Source: Dysgonomonas mossii (GTDB taxonomy: Bacteria; Bacteroidota; Bacteroidia; Bacteroidales; Dysgonomonadaceae). From it: DNA of 64,000 nt. The stretch is from assembly GCF_004569505.1 (NCBI RefSeq), contig NZ_SPPK01000005.1:124001-188000 (forward strand), in the 5' to 3' direction. Position 1 is the first letter of the stretch. The number at the start of each line of letters is the position of its first letter. A program made the translations under genes and the position numbers. Under the pieces are notes generated by a model. The model ran no database searches. It had not been told where the DNA came from and saw nothing but the letters and a program-made list of their open reading frames with translations. Below are positions 46,913-55,078 of the stretch, one piece after another.

Positions 46913-47935
46913 ATGGAAGGAACATTTAATATACACAGGGAGAATATAAATGAAAATGAGAAGGAGTTTGAGAATGCGTTGCGCCCTCTCACCTTCCAGA
47001 GTTTTCGTGGACAGAGTAAAGTTGTAGAAAATTTACAAGTCTTTGTGACAGCTGCAAAAATGCGTGGCGAATCGCTCGACCATACTCTGTTGCATGGCCC
47101 TCCCGGACTTGGTAAAACAACCCTGTCGAATATTATAGCCAATGAGCTTGGTGTAGGCTTTAAGATCACATCAGGCCCTGTATTGGATAAGCCCGGAGAC
47201 TTGGCCGGACTGCTTACTTCGCTCGAACCGAACGATGTTCTTTTCATAGACGAAATACACCGCCTTTCGCCTGTTGTGGAAGAGTATCTGTATAGTGCGA
47301 TGGAAGACTATCGCATCGATATAATGATAGATAAAGGGCCTAGCGCTCGTTCAGTACAGATAGAACTCAATCCGTTTACCCTTGTTGGTGCAACTACTCG
47401 TAGTGGTTTGCTTACAAGCCCTTTGCGTGCACGTTTTGGGATAAACATGCACCTCGAATATTACGATATAGATACCCTTGTGCATATTATCTTACGATCG
47501 GCAGATATCTTGAATGTACCTGCTTCGAAAGATTCTGCTATAGAAATTGCTTCACGTAGTCGTGGTACGCCCCGTATTGCGAATGCCTTGCTGCGCCGTG
47601 TGCGTGACTTTGCTCAGGTAAAAGGATCGGGTAAGATAGACAAAGATATCGCTTCTTATGCTCTCGAAGCATTGAATATAGATAAGTATGGATTGGATGA
47701 GATAGATAATAAGATATTGCTTATCCTGATCGATAAATTCAAAGGGGGGCCGGTAGGAATCTCCACAATAGCAACCGCACTGGGAGAAGACGGAGGAACT
47801 ATTGAAGAGGTATATGAGCCGTTCCTTATCAAGGAGGGTTTTATGAAACGTACTCCTCGTGGGCGTGAAGTGACAGACCTTGCCTATAAACATCTGGGAA
47901 GGAAAAGAGAGAGTGAGCAAGGATTTCTATTTTAA
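46913..47935 (+). CDS. ruvB: Holliday junction branch-migration helicase RuvB
   Basis: The 340-aa AAA+ ATPase has Walker [10 protein letters not shown] (62-70), Walker [10 protein letters not shown], the sensor region GATTRSGLL and the arginine-finger segment SPLRARFGI. The C-terminal winged helix ends [16 protein letters not shown]. With RuvA it drives branch migration of recombination junctions. The start at ATG 46913 is set by the promoter position. The permease gene follows after 12 bp, an arrangement that suggests co-transcription. Confidence 0.97.
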   Translation: MEGTFNIHRENINENEKEFENALRPLTFQSFRGQSKVVENLQVFVTAAKMRGESLDHTLLHGPPGLGKTTLSNIIANELGVGFKITSGPVLDKPGDLAGLLTSLEPNDVLFIDEIHRLSPVVEEYLYSAMEDYRIDIMIDKGPSARSVQIELNPFTLVGATTRSGLLTSPLRARFGINMHLEYYDIDTLVHIILRSADILNVPASKDSAIEIASRSRGTPRIANALLRRVRDFAQVKGSGKIDKDIASYALEALNIDKYGLDEIDNKILLILIDKFKGGPVGISTIATALGEDGGTIEEVYEPFLIKEGFMKRTPRGREVTDLAYKHLGRKRESEQGFLF

Positions 47936-47947
47936 AAGAATAAAACA

Positions 47948-49192
47948 TTGAACTTAGAATTATTTATAGCCAAGCGGATCCATTTTAGTAAAGGCGAAGG
48001 AGAGAAAAAAGCGTCTTCACCTGCTATTAAAATAGCTATTGCAGGTGTTGCAATAGGATTGGCAGCTATGATTTTGGCATTGTCTATTGTTATCGGTTTT
48101 AAGAAAGAGGTGCGGAACAAGGTTGTTGGCTTCGGCTCTCATATTCAGATTACCAATCTGAATAACACCACGTCTTACGAAACATTGCCGGTAGCTGTTA
48201 CTCCCGGTCTTTTAGATACATTGAGCCATGAGACAGGTATAGCACATGCACAGGTATATGCCACAAAACCGGGTATCATAAAAACAGATAGTGCATTTCA
48301 GGGGATAATTCTAAAAGGGGTAGGGAAAGACTACGATTGGGACTTCTTCAAGAAGAATATGATTGATGGTAAGATCATCAACCCTGATGATACAACAATC
48401 ACCAATCAGGTTATTATCTCGAAGAATATAGCCGATAAACTTAATCTGAAGACAGGCGATAGTTTTATTTCATATTTTGTTCAGGAACGCAGTGCCCGTA
48501 AGTTTAATATCACGGGGATATACAGTACCAATTTTGAAGATTACGACAAACTATTTGTTATAACAGATATCCGACTTATACAAAGGCTTAATAAGTGGCA
48601 ACCCGATCAGGTGAGCGGTATAGAGCTGCTTGTAAACGATTTTGAGCAACTTGACCAGCTTACACAAAATATCTATTTAGATATGATGACTTATCGGGAT
48701 GTGGATGGGAATACTTTTCTGACCCGCTCTATTAAAGAAATGAACCCGATGATATTCAGTTGGCTCGATCTGTTGGATATGAATGTATGGGTAATCATGA
48801 TCTTGATGTTTGCCATTTCTGTATTTACGATGATATCGGGATTGCTTATTATAATCTTGGAGCGCACCAATATGATTGGTATACTTAAGACCCTTGGTGC
48901 ACGAAATTTTAATATCCGCAAAACATTTCTCTATGTGTCTTCATTCCTGATATTGAAAGGTATGTTGTGGGGAAATATTATAGCCCTAACTGTGTTGTTG
49001 CTTCAACGGTATTTTGGCTTGATAAAACTAGATCCCAATACTTATTATGTATCCGAAATGCCGGTGGATATAAATATATTACACATTATTCTTATCAACA
49101 TTGCTACCTTAACCTTGTCGGTATTGGCTATGGTTGGGCCTTCTTATCTGATAGCAAAAATATCTCCTGCAAAATCACTTCGTTTCGAATAA
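47948..49192 (+). CDS. LolC/LolE-like ABC transporter permease (FtsX fold)
   Basis: The 414-aa protein has an N-terminal membrane segment (IAIAGVAIGLAAMILALSI), a large periplasmic MacB-like core domain (about 55-265) and three C-terminal membrane helices (WVIMILMFAISVFTMISGLL and two more), the LolC/E layout. Lol permeases extract lipoproteins from the inner membrane. The start appears to be TTG (47948): the family start NLELFIAKRIHFSKG follows it, and no in-frame ATG fits. No ATPase or LolD gene is adjacent, so it probably works with partners encoded elsewhere. Confidence 0.88.
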   Translation: MNLELFIAKRIHFSKGEGEKKASSPAIKIAIAGVAIGLAAMILALSIVIGFKKEVRNKVVGFGSHIQITNLNNTTSYETLPVAVTPGLLDTLSHETGIAHAQVYATKPGIIKTDSAFQGIILKGVGKDYDWDFFKKNMIDGKIINPDDTTITNQVIISKNIADKLNLKTGDSFISYFVQERSARKFNITGIYSTNFEDYDKLFVITDIRLIQRLNKWQPDQVSGIELLVNDFEQLDQLTQNIYLDMMTYRDVDGNTFLTRSIKEMNPMIFSWLDLLDMNVWVIMILMFAISVFTMISGLLIIILERTNMIGILKTLGARNFNIRKTFLYVSSFLILKGMLWGNIIALTVLLLQRYFGLIKLDPNTYYVSEMPVDINILHIILINIATLTLSVLAMVGPSYLIAKISPAKSLRFE

Positions 49193-49196
49193 GAGA

Positions 49197-49670
49197 TTAT
49201 TCGTGATGGTAAGGTTCGTTGTTTAAGATTGTCATTGCTCTATACAACTGTTCCACAAATATAAGACGTACCATCTGGTGCGAAAAAGTCATACGTGATA
49301 GAGTTAGCTTTTCATTCGCCTTTTGATATACTGCTTCCGAGAAACCATAAGGGCCTCCGATGGCAAATATGAGCCGCTTGCTTACCGTATGTGTTTTCTT
49401 TTCTATATAGGAGGCAAACTGCATCGAGGTATATTCTTTTCCCTTATCATCGAGCAGAACGAGATAATCTCCCGCCTGTATGTTTTTTAATATCAACTCA
49501 CCTTCCTTCTCTTTTTGCTGTTCCATCGTAAGGCTTTTGGTGTTTTTTATATCAGGTATAATTTGTATTTCGAAAGGGATATAATGCTCTAACCTTTTCT
49601 GGTATTCGTTGATAGCCTCTACAAAATAGCCTGCATCGGTTTTGCCTATAGCGAGAAGAATGATTTTCAT
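49197..49670 (-). CDS. rlmH: 23S rRNA pseudouridine-1915 N3-methyltransferase RlmH
   Basis: The 157-aa SPOUT-family protein has IGGPYGFSEAVYQKA, the SAM-binding knot region, and the C-terminal LSRMTFSHQMVRLIFVEQLY with RAMTILNNEPYHHE. RlmH methylates the modified base in helix 69 of large-subunit rRNA. Length is standard. It converges with the permease gene; the two stops are four bases apart. Confidence 0.96.
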   Translation of the reverse strand: MKIILLAIGKTDAGYFVEAINEYQKRLEHYIPFEIQIIPDIKNTKSLTMEQQKEKEGELILKNIQAGDYLVLLDDKGKEYTSMQFASYIEKKTHTVSKRLIFAIGGPYGFSEAVYQKANEKLTLSRMTFSHQMVRLIFVEQLYRAMTILNNEPYHHE

Positions 49671-49690
49671 ATTTTCTAGTTTTTCATTAC

Positions 49691-49720
49691 AAAAATAGGC
49701 AACAATTTCTTGCTGCCTAT
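49691..49720 (-). terminator. Minus-strand terminator after the isomerase-like gene
   Basis: Minus-strand RNA would fold ATAGGCAGCAA against TTGTTGCCTAT around a GAAA tetraloop, with one G-U pair, and is followed by TTTTT. It separates this gene from rlmH. Confidence 0.8.
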
Positions 49721-49748
49721 CCTGTTATATAAAAAATAAGTTTTTTCC

Positions 49749-50576
49749 TTATTTCGTTGCATCAATCACACCTCTGAAATAACCTATAGATTCGGCTATT
49801 CCCGCTAAAGGGGCTTTCATATTTCGCTCGTATTCGAGGCTGCAAGCTCCTGAGTATTTCACTTCGCGAAGCATTCTCACAAAAGCAGGAATGTCTATTA
49901 TGCCCCGACCGATTTCACCTGTCTTTCCGGCTTTAGTTGCTGCGGTTGTATTCTTCATATGGATGTCGAACACTCTGTCGCTGTACTTTTTTAGGTCGGC
50001 AATCGGATCATGTCCTGCACGTGCATCATGACCAATGTCGAGACACATTCCGATACGAGGGTCTAGGTCTTTTACATGTTCATAGATATCAGCTGCATGC
50101 GGATATAGTTCGATGTCGGGACCATGAAGATGAATGGCATATTTGAAATCATATTCTTTTACTTTCTTGTCTACATAAGGCAGTAGTTCATGATTGGGAA
50201 CACCTACGATAAGTTTTACGCCAACACGTTTGGCATAATCAAACGCTTTGTCCACTTCTTCTTTGGTCTTCATGTAGATAGGGCCTACAGCATAACCTGT
50301 AACATCATACTTTGCCAGTTTAGCATGGAATGCGGCAATTTCTTCGTCTGTGCTATTCAGCGGAAGATGGAAATCTTTGATACAAAGATAGTGAACATCT
50401 ACCTCTTGCATCATTTTGAGGGTCTCCTCCAAATTGAAATTTACAAATGTATATCCGGCTATGGCTAACTTAAATAATTCGCCATCATCTCGTTGCGTTT
50501 TCTCGGGTTCATTGGCAAAAAGAATTGTTGTGTGCGCGCACACTAAAAGTAGAAATAATCTTAGTGTTTTACTCAT
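49749..50576 (-). CDS. Exported sugar phosphate isomerase/epimerase-like TIM-barrel protein
   Basis: The 275-aa protein has a signal peptide (LRLFLLLVCAHTTILFA) and a xylose-isomerase-like TIM barrel. Probable metal ligands are in RIGMCLDIGHDARAG, FDIHMKN and GACSLEYERN. Secreted members of this family are frequent in Bacteroidetes near oligosaccharide loci and often act on keto or inositol sugars, but no substrate can be assigned. A minus-strand TATATTTG box at 50628-50635 could be its promoter. Confidence 0.87.
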   Translation of the reverse strand: MSKTLRLFLLLVCAHTTILFANEPEKTQRDDGELFKLAIAGYTFVNFNLEETLKMMQEVDVHYLCIKDFHLPLNSTDEEIAAFHAKLAKYDVTGYAVGPIYMKTKEEVDKAFDYAKRVGVKLIVGVPNHELLPYVDKKVKEYDFKYAIHLHGPDIELYPHAADIYEHVKDLDPRIGMCLDIGHDARAGHDPIADLKKYSDRVFDIHMKNTTAATKAGKTGEIGRGIIDIPAFVRMLREVKYSGACSLEYERNMKAPLAGIAESIGYFRGVIDATK

Positions 50577-50627
50577 GGGTTACTTTTTTTAGATATTTAG
50601 ATTTTTATTTAAGATCATCACGGTGTA

Positions 50628-50635
50628 CAAATATA
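50628..50635 (-). promoter_or_regulatory. Candidate -7 box for the isomerase-like gene
   Basis: The minus strand reads TATATTTG, 52 bp before the ATG at 50576. No -33 match is seen. Confidence 0.4.
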
Positions 50636-50718
50636 ACAATTCTCATAGAATAATATATCCTTATACCTAAAGCTTATATCTTTATATTTTATTAAATAGA
50701 GCTTATAATAAAAGAAGA

Positions 50719-51066
50719 ATGGCACATTTGGATAAAGAAGATTTCAGACGAGGAGTGTATGACGTTGTGAGGAGTATTCCGTACGGACGGGCTACAAGTT
50801 ATGGCGCAATCGCTAAGGCTATCGGCTATCCCAATATGTCACGTTTGGTAGGTCGAGTGATGGGAGAGTGCAATTCTGTTATTTCCGGTATTCCGGCGCA
50901 TAGGGTAGTAAACAGTCAGGGAGTACTCTCAGCCAAAGAAGCATTCGGAAACTCGAACGAAATGCAGAAGCTCTTAGAAGAGGAAGGAGTTGGTGTTGTA
51001 AATGATAGAATCATCAATTGGAAGAAAGTATTCTGGGATCCTACCCAAGAATTGACTATCGAATGA
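50719..51066 (+). CDS. Alkyltransferase-like protein (MGMT DNA-binding domain, no active-site Cys)
   Basis: The 115-aa protein is the C-terminal DNA-binding domain of O6-alkylguanine-DNA alkyltransferase: PYGRATSYGAIAKAIGYPNM, the arginine-finger helix LVGRVMGE and the active-site loop GIPAHRVV. The usual PCHR is PAHR (residues 59-62), so it cannot accept an alkyl group. Proteins of this type (ATL) bind O6-alkylguanine and hand lesions to nucleotide excision repair. It is monocistronic, with 142 bp upstream and 254 bp downstream. Confidence 0.92.
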   Translation: MAHLDKEDFRRGVYDVVRSIPYGRATSYGAIAKAIGYPNMSRLVGRVMGECNSVISGIPAHRVVNSQGVLSAKEAFGNSNEMQKLLEEEGVGVVNDRIINWKKVFWDPTQELTIE

Positions 51067-51139
51067 TTTCCTTTATAGCAATTCGCTTTCTAAGAATAAA
51101 ATTATCTAATAGAGTAGACTTTGATATACAAAATCAAAG

Positions 51140-51192
51140 AAAAAGGTAACAACAAAAAACATTTCAAAAAGTGTCACTTTTGTCACCTTTTG
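51140..51192 (+). repeat. Element shared with 11853-11904, upstream of the phosphorylase gene
   Basis: The plus strand here runs GTAACAAC, AAAACATTTC, GTGTCACTTTTGTCACCTTT and aligns over about 52 bp to the minus strand at 11853-11904. A partial extra copy of the last segment (TTTTGTCACTTTT) follows near 51234-51246. It lies in a 254-bp gap before the nucleoside phosphorylase and points towards it. Confidence 0.6.
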
Positions 51193-51290
51193 GCTGTAAA
51201 CTGCTGATATAGAGTGTTAGGTGTTTTTCGGGTTTTGTCACTTTTTTATATGAATAGTAACTAAAGAATAGAACCAAGTAAAACAATTTA

Positions 51291-51298
51291 TATCTTTG
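51291..51298 (+). promoter_or_regulatory. Candidate -7 box for the nucleoside phosphorylase operon
   Basis: TATCTTTG lies 23 bp before the ATG at 51321, with no obvious TTG upstream. Confidence 0.45.
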
Positions 51299-51320
51299 TA
51301 AATAAACACAAATAAACGAT

Positions 51321-52187
51321 ATGAGAATAATTCCCGATTCAGAACTGATTATAAATAGTGATGGCAGTGTTTTTCACTTACATCTAAAGCCGGAACAATT
51401 ATCGGACAAAATAATAATGATGGGCGACCCCGACAGAGTGAGCCTTACCGCATCTTTTTTTGATAGTATAGAATGTGATATCCAAAGCCGGGAGTTTCAT
51501 ACGATTACCGGAACGTATAAAGGGAAACGCATTACTGCTCTTTCGCATGGTATCGGCCCCGATAATATAGATATTGTAATTACAGAATTGGATGCGTTGG
51601 CTAATATCGATTTCAAGACACGTGAAGTAAAGAAAGACTTCAAACAGCTCACAATGGTGCGTGTAGGAACATCAGGAGGGTTGCAGTCTCATTGCCCAAT
51701 CGGTTCGTATGTGGTTGCAGCAAAGTCGATCGGTTTCGACGGAGTACTCAACTATTATGCAAATCGTGATAAAGTGACATTGGCTGACTTTGAGGATACC
51801 TTTAAGAAACATGTTGGCTGGAATCCCCAGCACTGCGCTCCGTATGTTGTAAAGGCCGATGAGGAATTGGTAGAACGTATAGGACATGACATGATAAAAG
51901 GAGTTACCATATCTGCCATTGGTTTCTATGGGCCACAGGGGCGATATGTACGCATGCCGTTGGCTAATCCCGATCTGAATAGTAAAATAGAGTCATTCAG
52001 GTTTGGTGAAGATTCGATTACCAACTATGAGATGGAAAGTGCACCGTTGGCAGGAATGAGCCGATTGATGGGGCATAAGGCCATGACTGTATGCACAATA
52101 ATAGCCAATCGTTTGGCAGGAGAATCAAATTCAAACTACAAGGGTTCGATAGAAGATTTAATAAAGAAGGTATTAGAGCGTATTTAA
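51321..52187 (+). CDS. Nucleoside phosphorylase (uridine phosphorylase-like)
   Basis: The 288-aa protein belongs to the PNP/UDP phosphorylase family: phosphate-binding GDPDRVSLTASFFD, base-site segment MVRVGTSGGLQ, and ESAPLAGMSRLMG with the ribose-binding NYEMESAP. Family members split nucleosides to free base and ribose-1-phosphate for salvage. The sequence is closest in style to uridine phosphorylase, but purine activity cannot be excluded. Its stop overlaps the next ATG (TAATG), so it is coupled to the SanA-like gene. Confidence 0.92.
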   Translation: MRIIPDSELIINSDGSVFHLHLKPEQLSDKIIMMGDPDRVSLTASFFDSIECDIQSREFHTITGTYKGKRITALSHGIGPDNIDIVITELDALANIDFKTREVKKDFKQLTMVRVGTSGGLQSHCPIGSYVVAAKSIGFDGVLNYYANRDKVTLADFEDTFKKHVGWNPQHCAPYVVKADEELVERIGHDMIKGVTISAIGFYGPQGRYVRMPLANPDLNSKIESFRFGEDSITNYEMESAPLAGMSRLMGHKAMTVCTIIANRLAGESNSNYKGSIEDLIKKVLERI

Positions 52188-52840
52188 TGAAGGCACAAAC
52201 AAAAAAGAGGCTCAAGCGGATGTTTTGGGTATTATTAATCGGACTGATTTTATCAGTTTTAGCAATCCTTTTTGCTAACTGGAAGATTCCCCACGATTCC
52301 AAAGGTTTTGTATATAATGAAGTAGATAGCATACCCACACAGAAAGCGGCGTTGGTTTTGGGTGCTGCTAAGAATATAGGCAATCGTCCCAATTTATACT
52401 TCACCTACCGCATTCAGGCTGCGAAAGAATTATATGATGCCGGTAAGGTGCAGGTCTTTGTTGTAAGCGGAGATAATAGCCGCAAAGATTATAATGAGGC
52501 AGACGATATGCGTGCCGCTCTTGTCGAAGCCGGCGTGCCCGACAGTATTATACATTGCGATTATGCGGGCTTGCGCACACTCGATTCGGTGGTGAGGATG
52601 AATGAAATATTTGGACAGGATTCGTTTATTGTCGTGTCGCAAGAGTTTCATAACGAACGGGCTGTGTTTTTGGCTCAGAATTACGGGATGACAGCCTATG
52701 GATATAATGCAAAAGATTTATCGCTTAACCGATCGTCATACAGAACAAAAATAAGGGAGTTGTTTGCTAAGGTAAAAGTCTTTGTGGATATCGCTACAGG
52801 CAAAGAGCCAAAGTATCTGGGAGAAAAGATTAAAATCTGA
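52187..52840 (+). CDS. SanA/YdcF-type DUF218 membrane protein
   Basis: The 217-aa protein has one N-terminal membrane helix (MFWVLLIGLILSVLAILFA) and an extracytoplasmic DUF218 domain: KAALVLGAAK, VFVVSGDNSRKDYNEADDMR, DYAGLRTLDSVVRM and FIVVSQEFHNERAVFLAQ. SanA-like proteins affect envelope permeability and vancomycin tolerance in enterobacteria; the reaction is unknown. ATG 52187 is used since the longer frame from 52091 lies wholly inside the phosphorylase gene. Confidence 0.92.
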   Translation: MKAQTKKRLKRMFWVLLIGLILSVLAILFANWKIPHDSKGFVYNEVDSIPTQKAALVLGAAKNIGNRPNLYFTYRIQAAKELYDAGKVQVFVVSGDNSRKDYNEADDMRAALVEAGVPDSIIHCDYAGLRTLDSVVRMNEIFGQDSFIVVSQEFHNERAVFLAQNYGMTAYGYNAKDLSLNRSSYRTKIRELFAKVKVFVDIATGKEPKYLGEKIKI

Positions 52841-52861
52841 AATCTTTTAAGAATTAGGGTC

Positions 52862-52892
52862 TTGCTGATATTAGATGGAAACACTAATTTTG
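52862..52892 (+). promoter_or_regulatory. Promoter of the OprP-type porin gene
   Basis: TTG (52862-52864), a 20-bp spacer and TAATTTTG (52885-52892) form one of the two best Bacteroidetes promoter matches in the window. Confidence 0.65.
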
Positions 52893-52939
52893 TCGCTTCT
52901 TTTAAATAAGGTTAATTTAAACAATAATAAATTATATTA

Positions 52940-54082
52940 ATGAAAAAGCTCTTATTCGTGCTCTCTCTATGTGTAGCATGTACCCTTGTGTATGCTCAGG
53001 ACTCAAATAGTGAACTGTTAAAAAAGTTAGTAGAGAAAAATATATTGACTCAAAGTGAAGCCGACTCGATACGAGGAAATGCACCAGCTAAAAGTGCATT
53101 GGGAAACGCGACTACCGAAAAAATCAGGCAGGCTTTTAATACTCCATACATGCGTTTCGGAGGATATGGATTATTCATGTACAGATATAGCGACATAGCG
53201 AATGTTAAGCATGATTTTGAACCGAGAGTAATATTCTTATCGATGCGTGGCGAACTGACCAAAAATCTGAAATATTTTATTTTGGCAGAGTTTGTTAACC
53301 CAATGCCGTATGAATTTTGGGGAGAATGGACTCCGGCTAAAGAGTTTAATATCAGGTTGGGACAAATGAAGACGCCTCTTTCACTCGAAAATCAAATATC
53401 ATTAACCGATATTGAAGGGGTTTTCAACACTCGTTCTATTTCTGCTCTTATCGGAATGGGCGATGATGTACAGAGACAACAAAATAATAAGAATAATACA
53501 GGACGTGATGCAGGTGTGATGGCATACGGAAACTTGTTAAAAACGCAAACGCACGACCTACTCGAATACAAGATAGGTTTGTTTCAGGGGACAGGTATTA
53601 ATACCACAGAAAATAATAACTCAAAAGACTTTGCTGCAAACTTGATGCTTCAACCCATAAAGAATTTTAGAATCGGTGGAGGAGTATATCTTGGAGAAGC
53701 TAAGTATATAAAACCCGGAGAAACAGAGAAGAATGATCATGTTCGTAACCGTTGGATTGCAAGCTCCGATTATCGTTCAGAGAGAGTGTATGCTCGTGCC
53801 GAATGGATAAGAGGCAATGATGGAGGTATCAGCAAAGAAGGTCTTCACGGAATGGGGCTCTATTATTTTGTTCCTAAAAAGTTCAATGCTTTTGCAAAGG
53901 TAGATTATCTGAATCAGAATAGAGATACAAGCAAGGAGGTGATTGATTATACGCTGGGCTTGAACTATTATTTTTACGGAGCATGCCGTTTTCAGATAAA
54001 TTATACTTACTCAGATTACTCAAAGAGTTGGGGTGAGAAAAATTCGAATGCCGTATTAGGGCAAATGCAGATTGTATTTTGA
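52940..54082 (+). CDS. OprO/OprP-type phosphate-selective porin family protein
   Basis: The 380-aa protein has a signal peptide (LFVLSLCVACTLVYAQ), a short helical N-terminal segment (LLKKLVEKNILTQSEADSIR), as in trimeric porins of this family, and a beta-barrel with alternating aromatic strands (YFILAEFVNPMPYEFWGEW, FNIRLGQMKTPLSLENQ) ending in QMQIVF. It forms an outer-membrane channel, classically for phosphate or polyphosphate. No pho box could be judged. A terminator follows at once. Confidence 0.88.
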   Translation: MKKLLFVLSLCVACTLVYAQDSNSELLKKLVEKNILTQSEADSIRGNAPAKSALGNATTEKIRQAFNTPYMRFGGYGLFMYRYSDIANVKHDFEPRVIFLSMRGELTKNLKYFILAEFVNPMPYEFWGEWTPAKEFNIRLGQMKTPLSLENQISLTDIEGVFNTRSISALIGMGDDVQRQQNNKNNTGRDAGVMAYGNLLKTQTHDLLEYKIGLFQGTGINTTENNNSKDFAANLMLQPIKNFRIGGGVYLGEAKYIKPGETEKNDHVRNRWIASSDYRSERVYARAEWIRGNDGGISKEGLHGMGLYYFVPKKFNAFAKVDYLNQNRDTSKEVIDYTLGLNYYFYGACRFQINYTYSDYSKSWGEKNSNAVLGQMQIVF

Positions 54083-54102
54083 TCAGACATTCACGAAATA
54101 TA

Positions 54103-54134
54103 AAAAAGGTTATTTCGAAAGGAATAACCTTTTT
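54103..54134 (+). terminator. Terminator after the porin gene
   Basis: AAAAAGGTTATT (54103-54114) pairs with AATAACCTTTTT (54123-54134) around an 8-nt loop. The T-rich arm serves as the tail. Confidence 0.85.
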
Positions 54135-54137
54135 CAG

Positions 54138-54145
54138 TACATTTG
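54138..54145 (+). promoter_or_regulatory. Candidate -7 box for the GT14-like gene
   Basis: TACATTTG lies directly behind the preceding terminator. TTCG at 54114-54117, 20 bp upstream and within the hairpin, could be the -33 box. Confidence 0.45.
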
Positions 54146-54172
54146 TATTGATATCTTAAAAAATATAGTCTG

Positions 54173-55036
54173 ATGAAGATCTGCTACCTTATATTAGCTC
54201 ATAATAATTTCAGGCATTTAGATCGCTTGATTGATGCTTTGGATGATGCAGATAGCACTTTCCATATTCATTTAGACAAGAAGACAGGACAGGACTATAT
54301 CCCTAAAAAGAGTAACGTTACAATTATTCCCACCTCCATTGATATAAACTGGGGAGGGGTTTCTATGGTAGAGGCCACATTGGCACTGCTGGAGTTTGGA
54401 GTGCAACATTCCTCTGATGCCGACTATTATATATTGCTTAGTGGTGTAGACTATCCTATACGGTCGAAAGCTTTCTTGCATAAGCTATTAGAAAAGAGAA
54501 AAGAGTATATAGATATTGTACCTCTCCCTGTGCCTTACAAGCCTGCGGAACGTTACGAGTATTATTACTTCGATTATAATCGGCGCAATCTGAAACATTA
54601 CAATCCGAAGTTCTTAATTGAGGTGTTGCTTAAAAAGTTGAGGATAAAAAGGAAAGCTCCTTTTAAGATATATGCCGGTTCGCAATGGTTTGCTCTTACC
54701 CGTGAATGCGTTATATATATTCTGAATACTGTAAAGGATGATAAAAGGTATCTTGACTTTTTCCGTCATACATTAGTGCCGGATGAAGCTTTCTTCCAGA
54801 CAATTATAGGTAACTCTGACTATAGAGATAGAACACATGCAAACCTTACATATACCGATTGGGATGTACCTAATCCTCCTGCTACAATAGAGCAGCGTCA
54901 TGTTGATCTGTTAGAAATTCGCATAGAATTCAATGATGAGTTTGGGCGGCGATTTCCTTATTTTGCTCGTAAGTTTAATGATGATAGTGAAAGCATTATA
55001 GAGAGGATTCGTACCGTACTTTGGAAACAAGATTAG
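54173..55036 (+). CDS. Core-2/I-branching-type beta-glycosyltransferase (GT14-like)
   Basis: The 287-aa protein begins MKICYLILAHNNFRHLDRLI and has IHLDKKTGQDYI, INWGGVSMVEATLALLEF, YILLSGVDYPIRSK, the acceptor-site GSQWFALTREC and the catalytic-base region LVPDEAFFQTI. These are the ordered motifs of GT14-like enzymes, which add beta-linked GlcNAc or xylose. There is no signal peptide, so it acts in the cytoplasm or at the inner face of the membrane, probably on a surface glycan. No partner glycosyltransferases are adjacent. Confidence 0.9.
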   Translation: MKICYLILAHNNFRHLDRLIDALDDADSTFHIHLDKKTGQDYIPKKSNVTIIPTSIDINWGGVSMVEATLALLEFGVQHSSDADYYILLSGVDYPIRSKAFLHKLLEKRKEYIDIVPLPVPYKPAERYEYYYFDYNRRNLKHYNPKFLIEVLLKKLRIKRKAPFKIYAGSQWFALTRECVIYILNTVKDDKRYLDFFRHTLVPDEAFFQTIIGNSDYRDRTHANLTYTDWDVPNPPATIEQRHVDLLEIRIEFNDEFGRRFPYFARKFNDDSESIIERIRTVLWKQD

Positions 55037-55078
55037 TCGAGCAGAACCCTCTTCTAAGAAATCATATCACCTAAGTGG

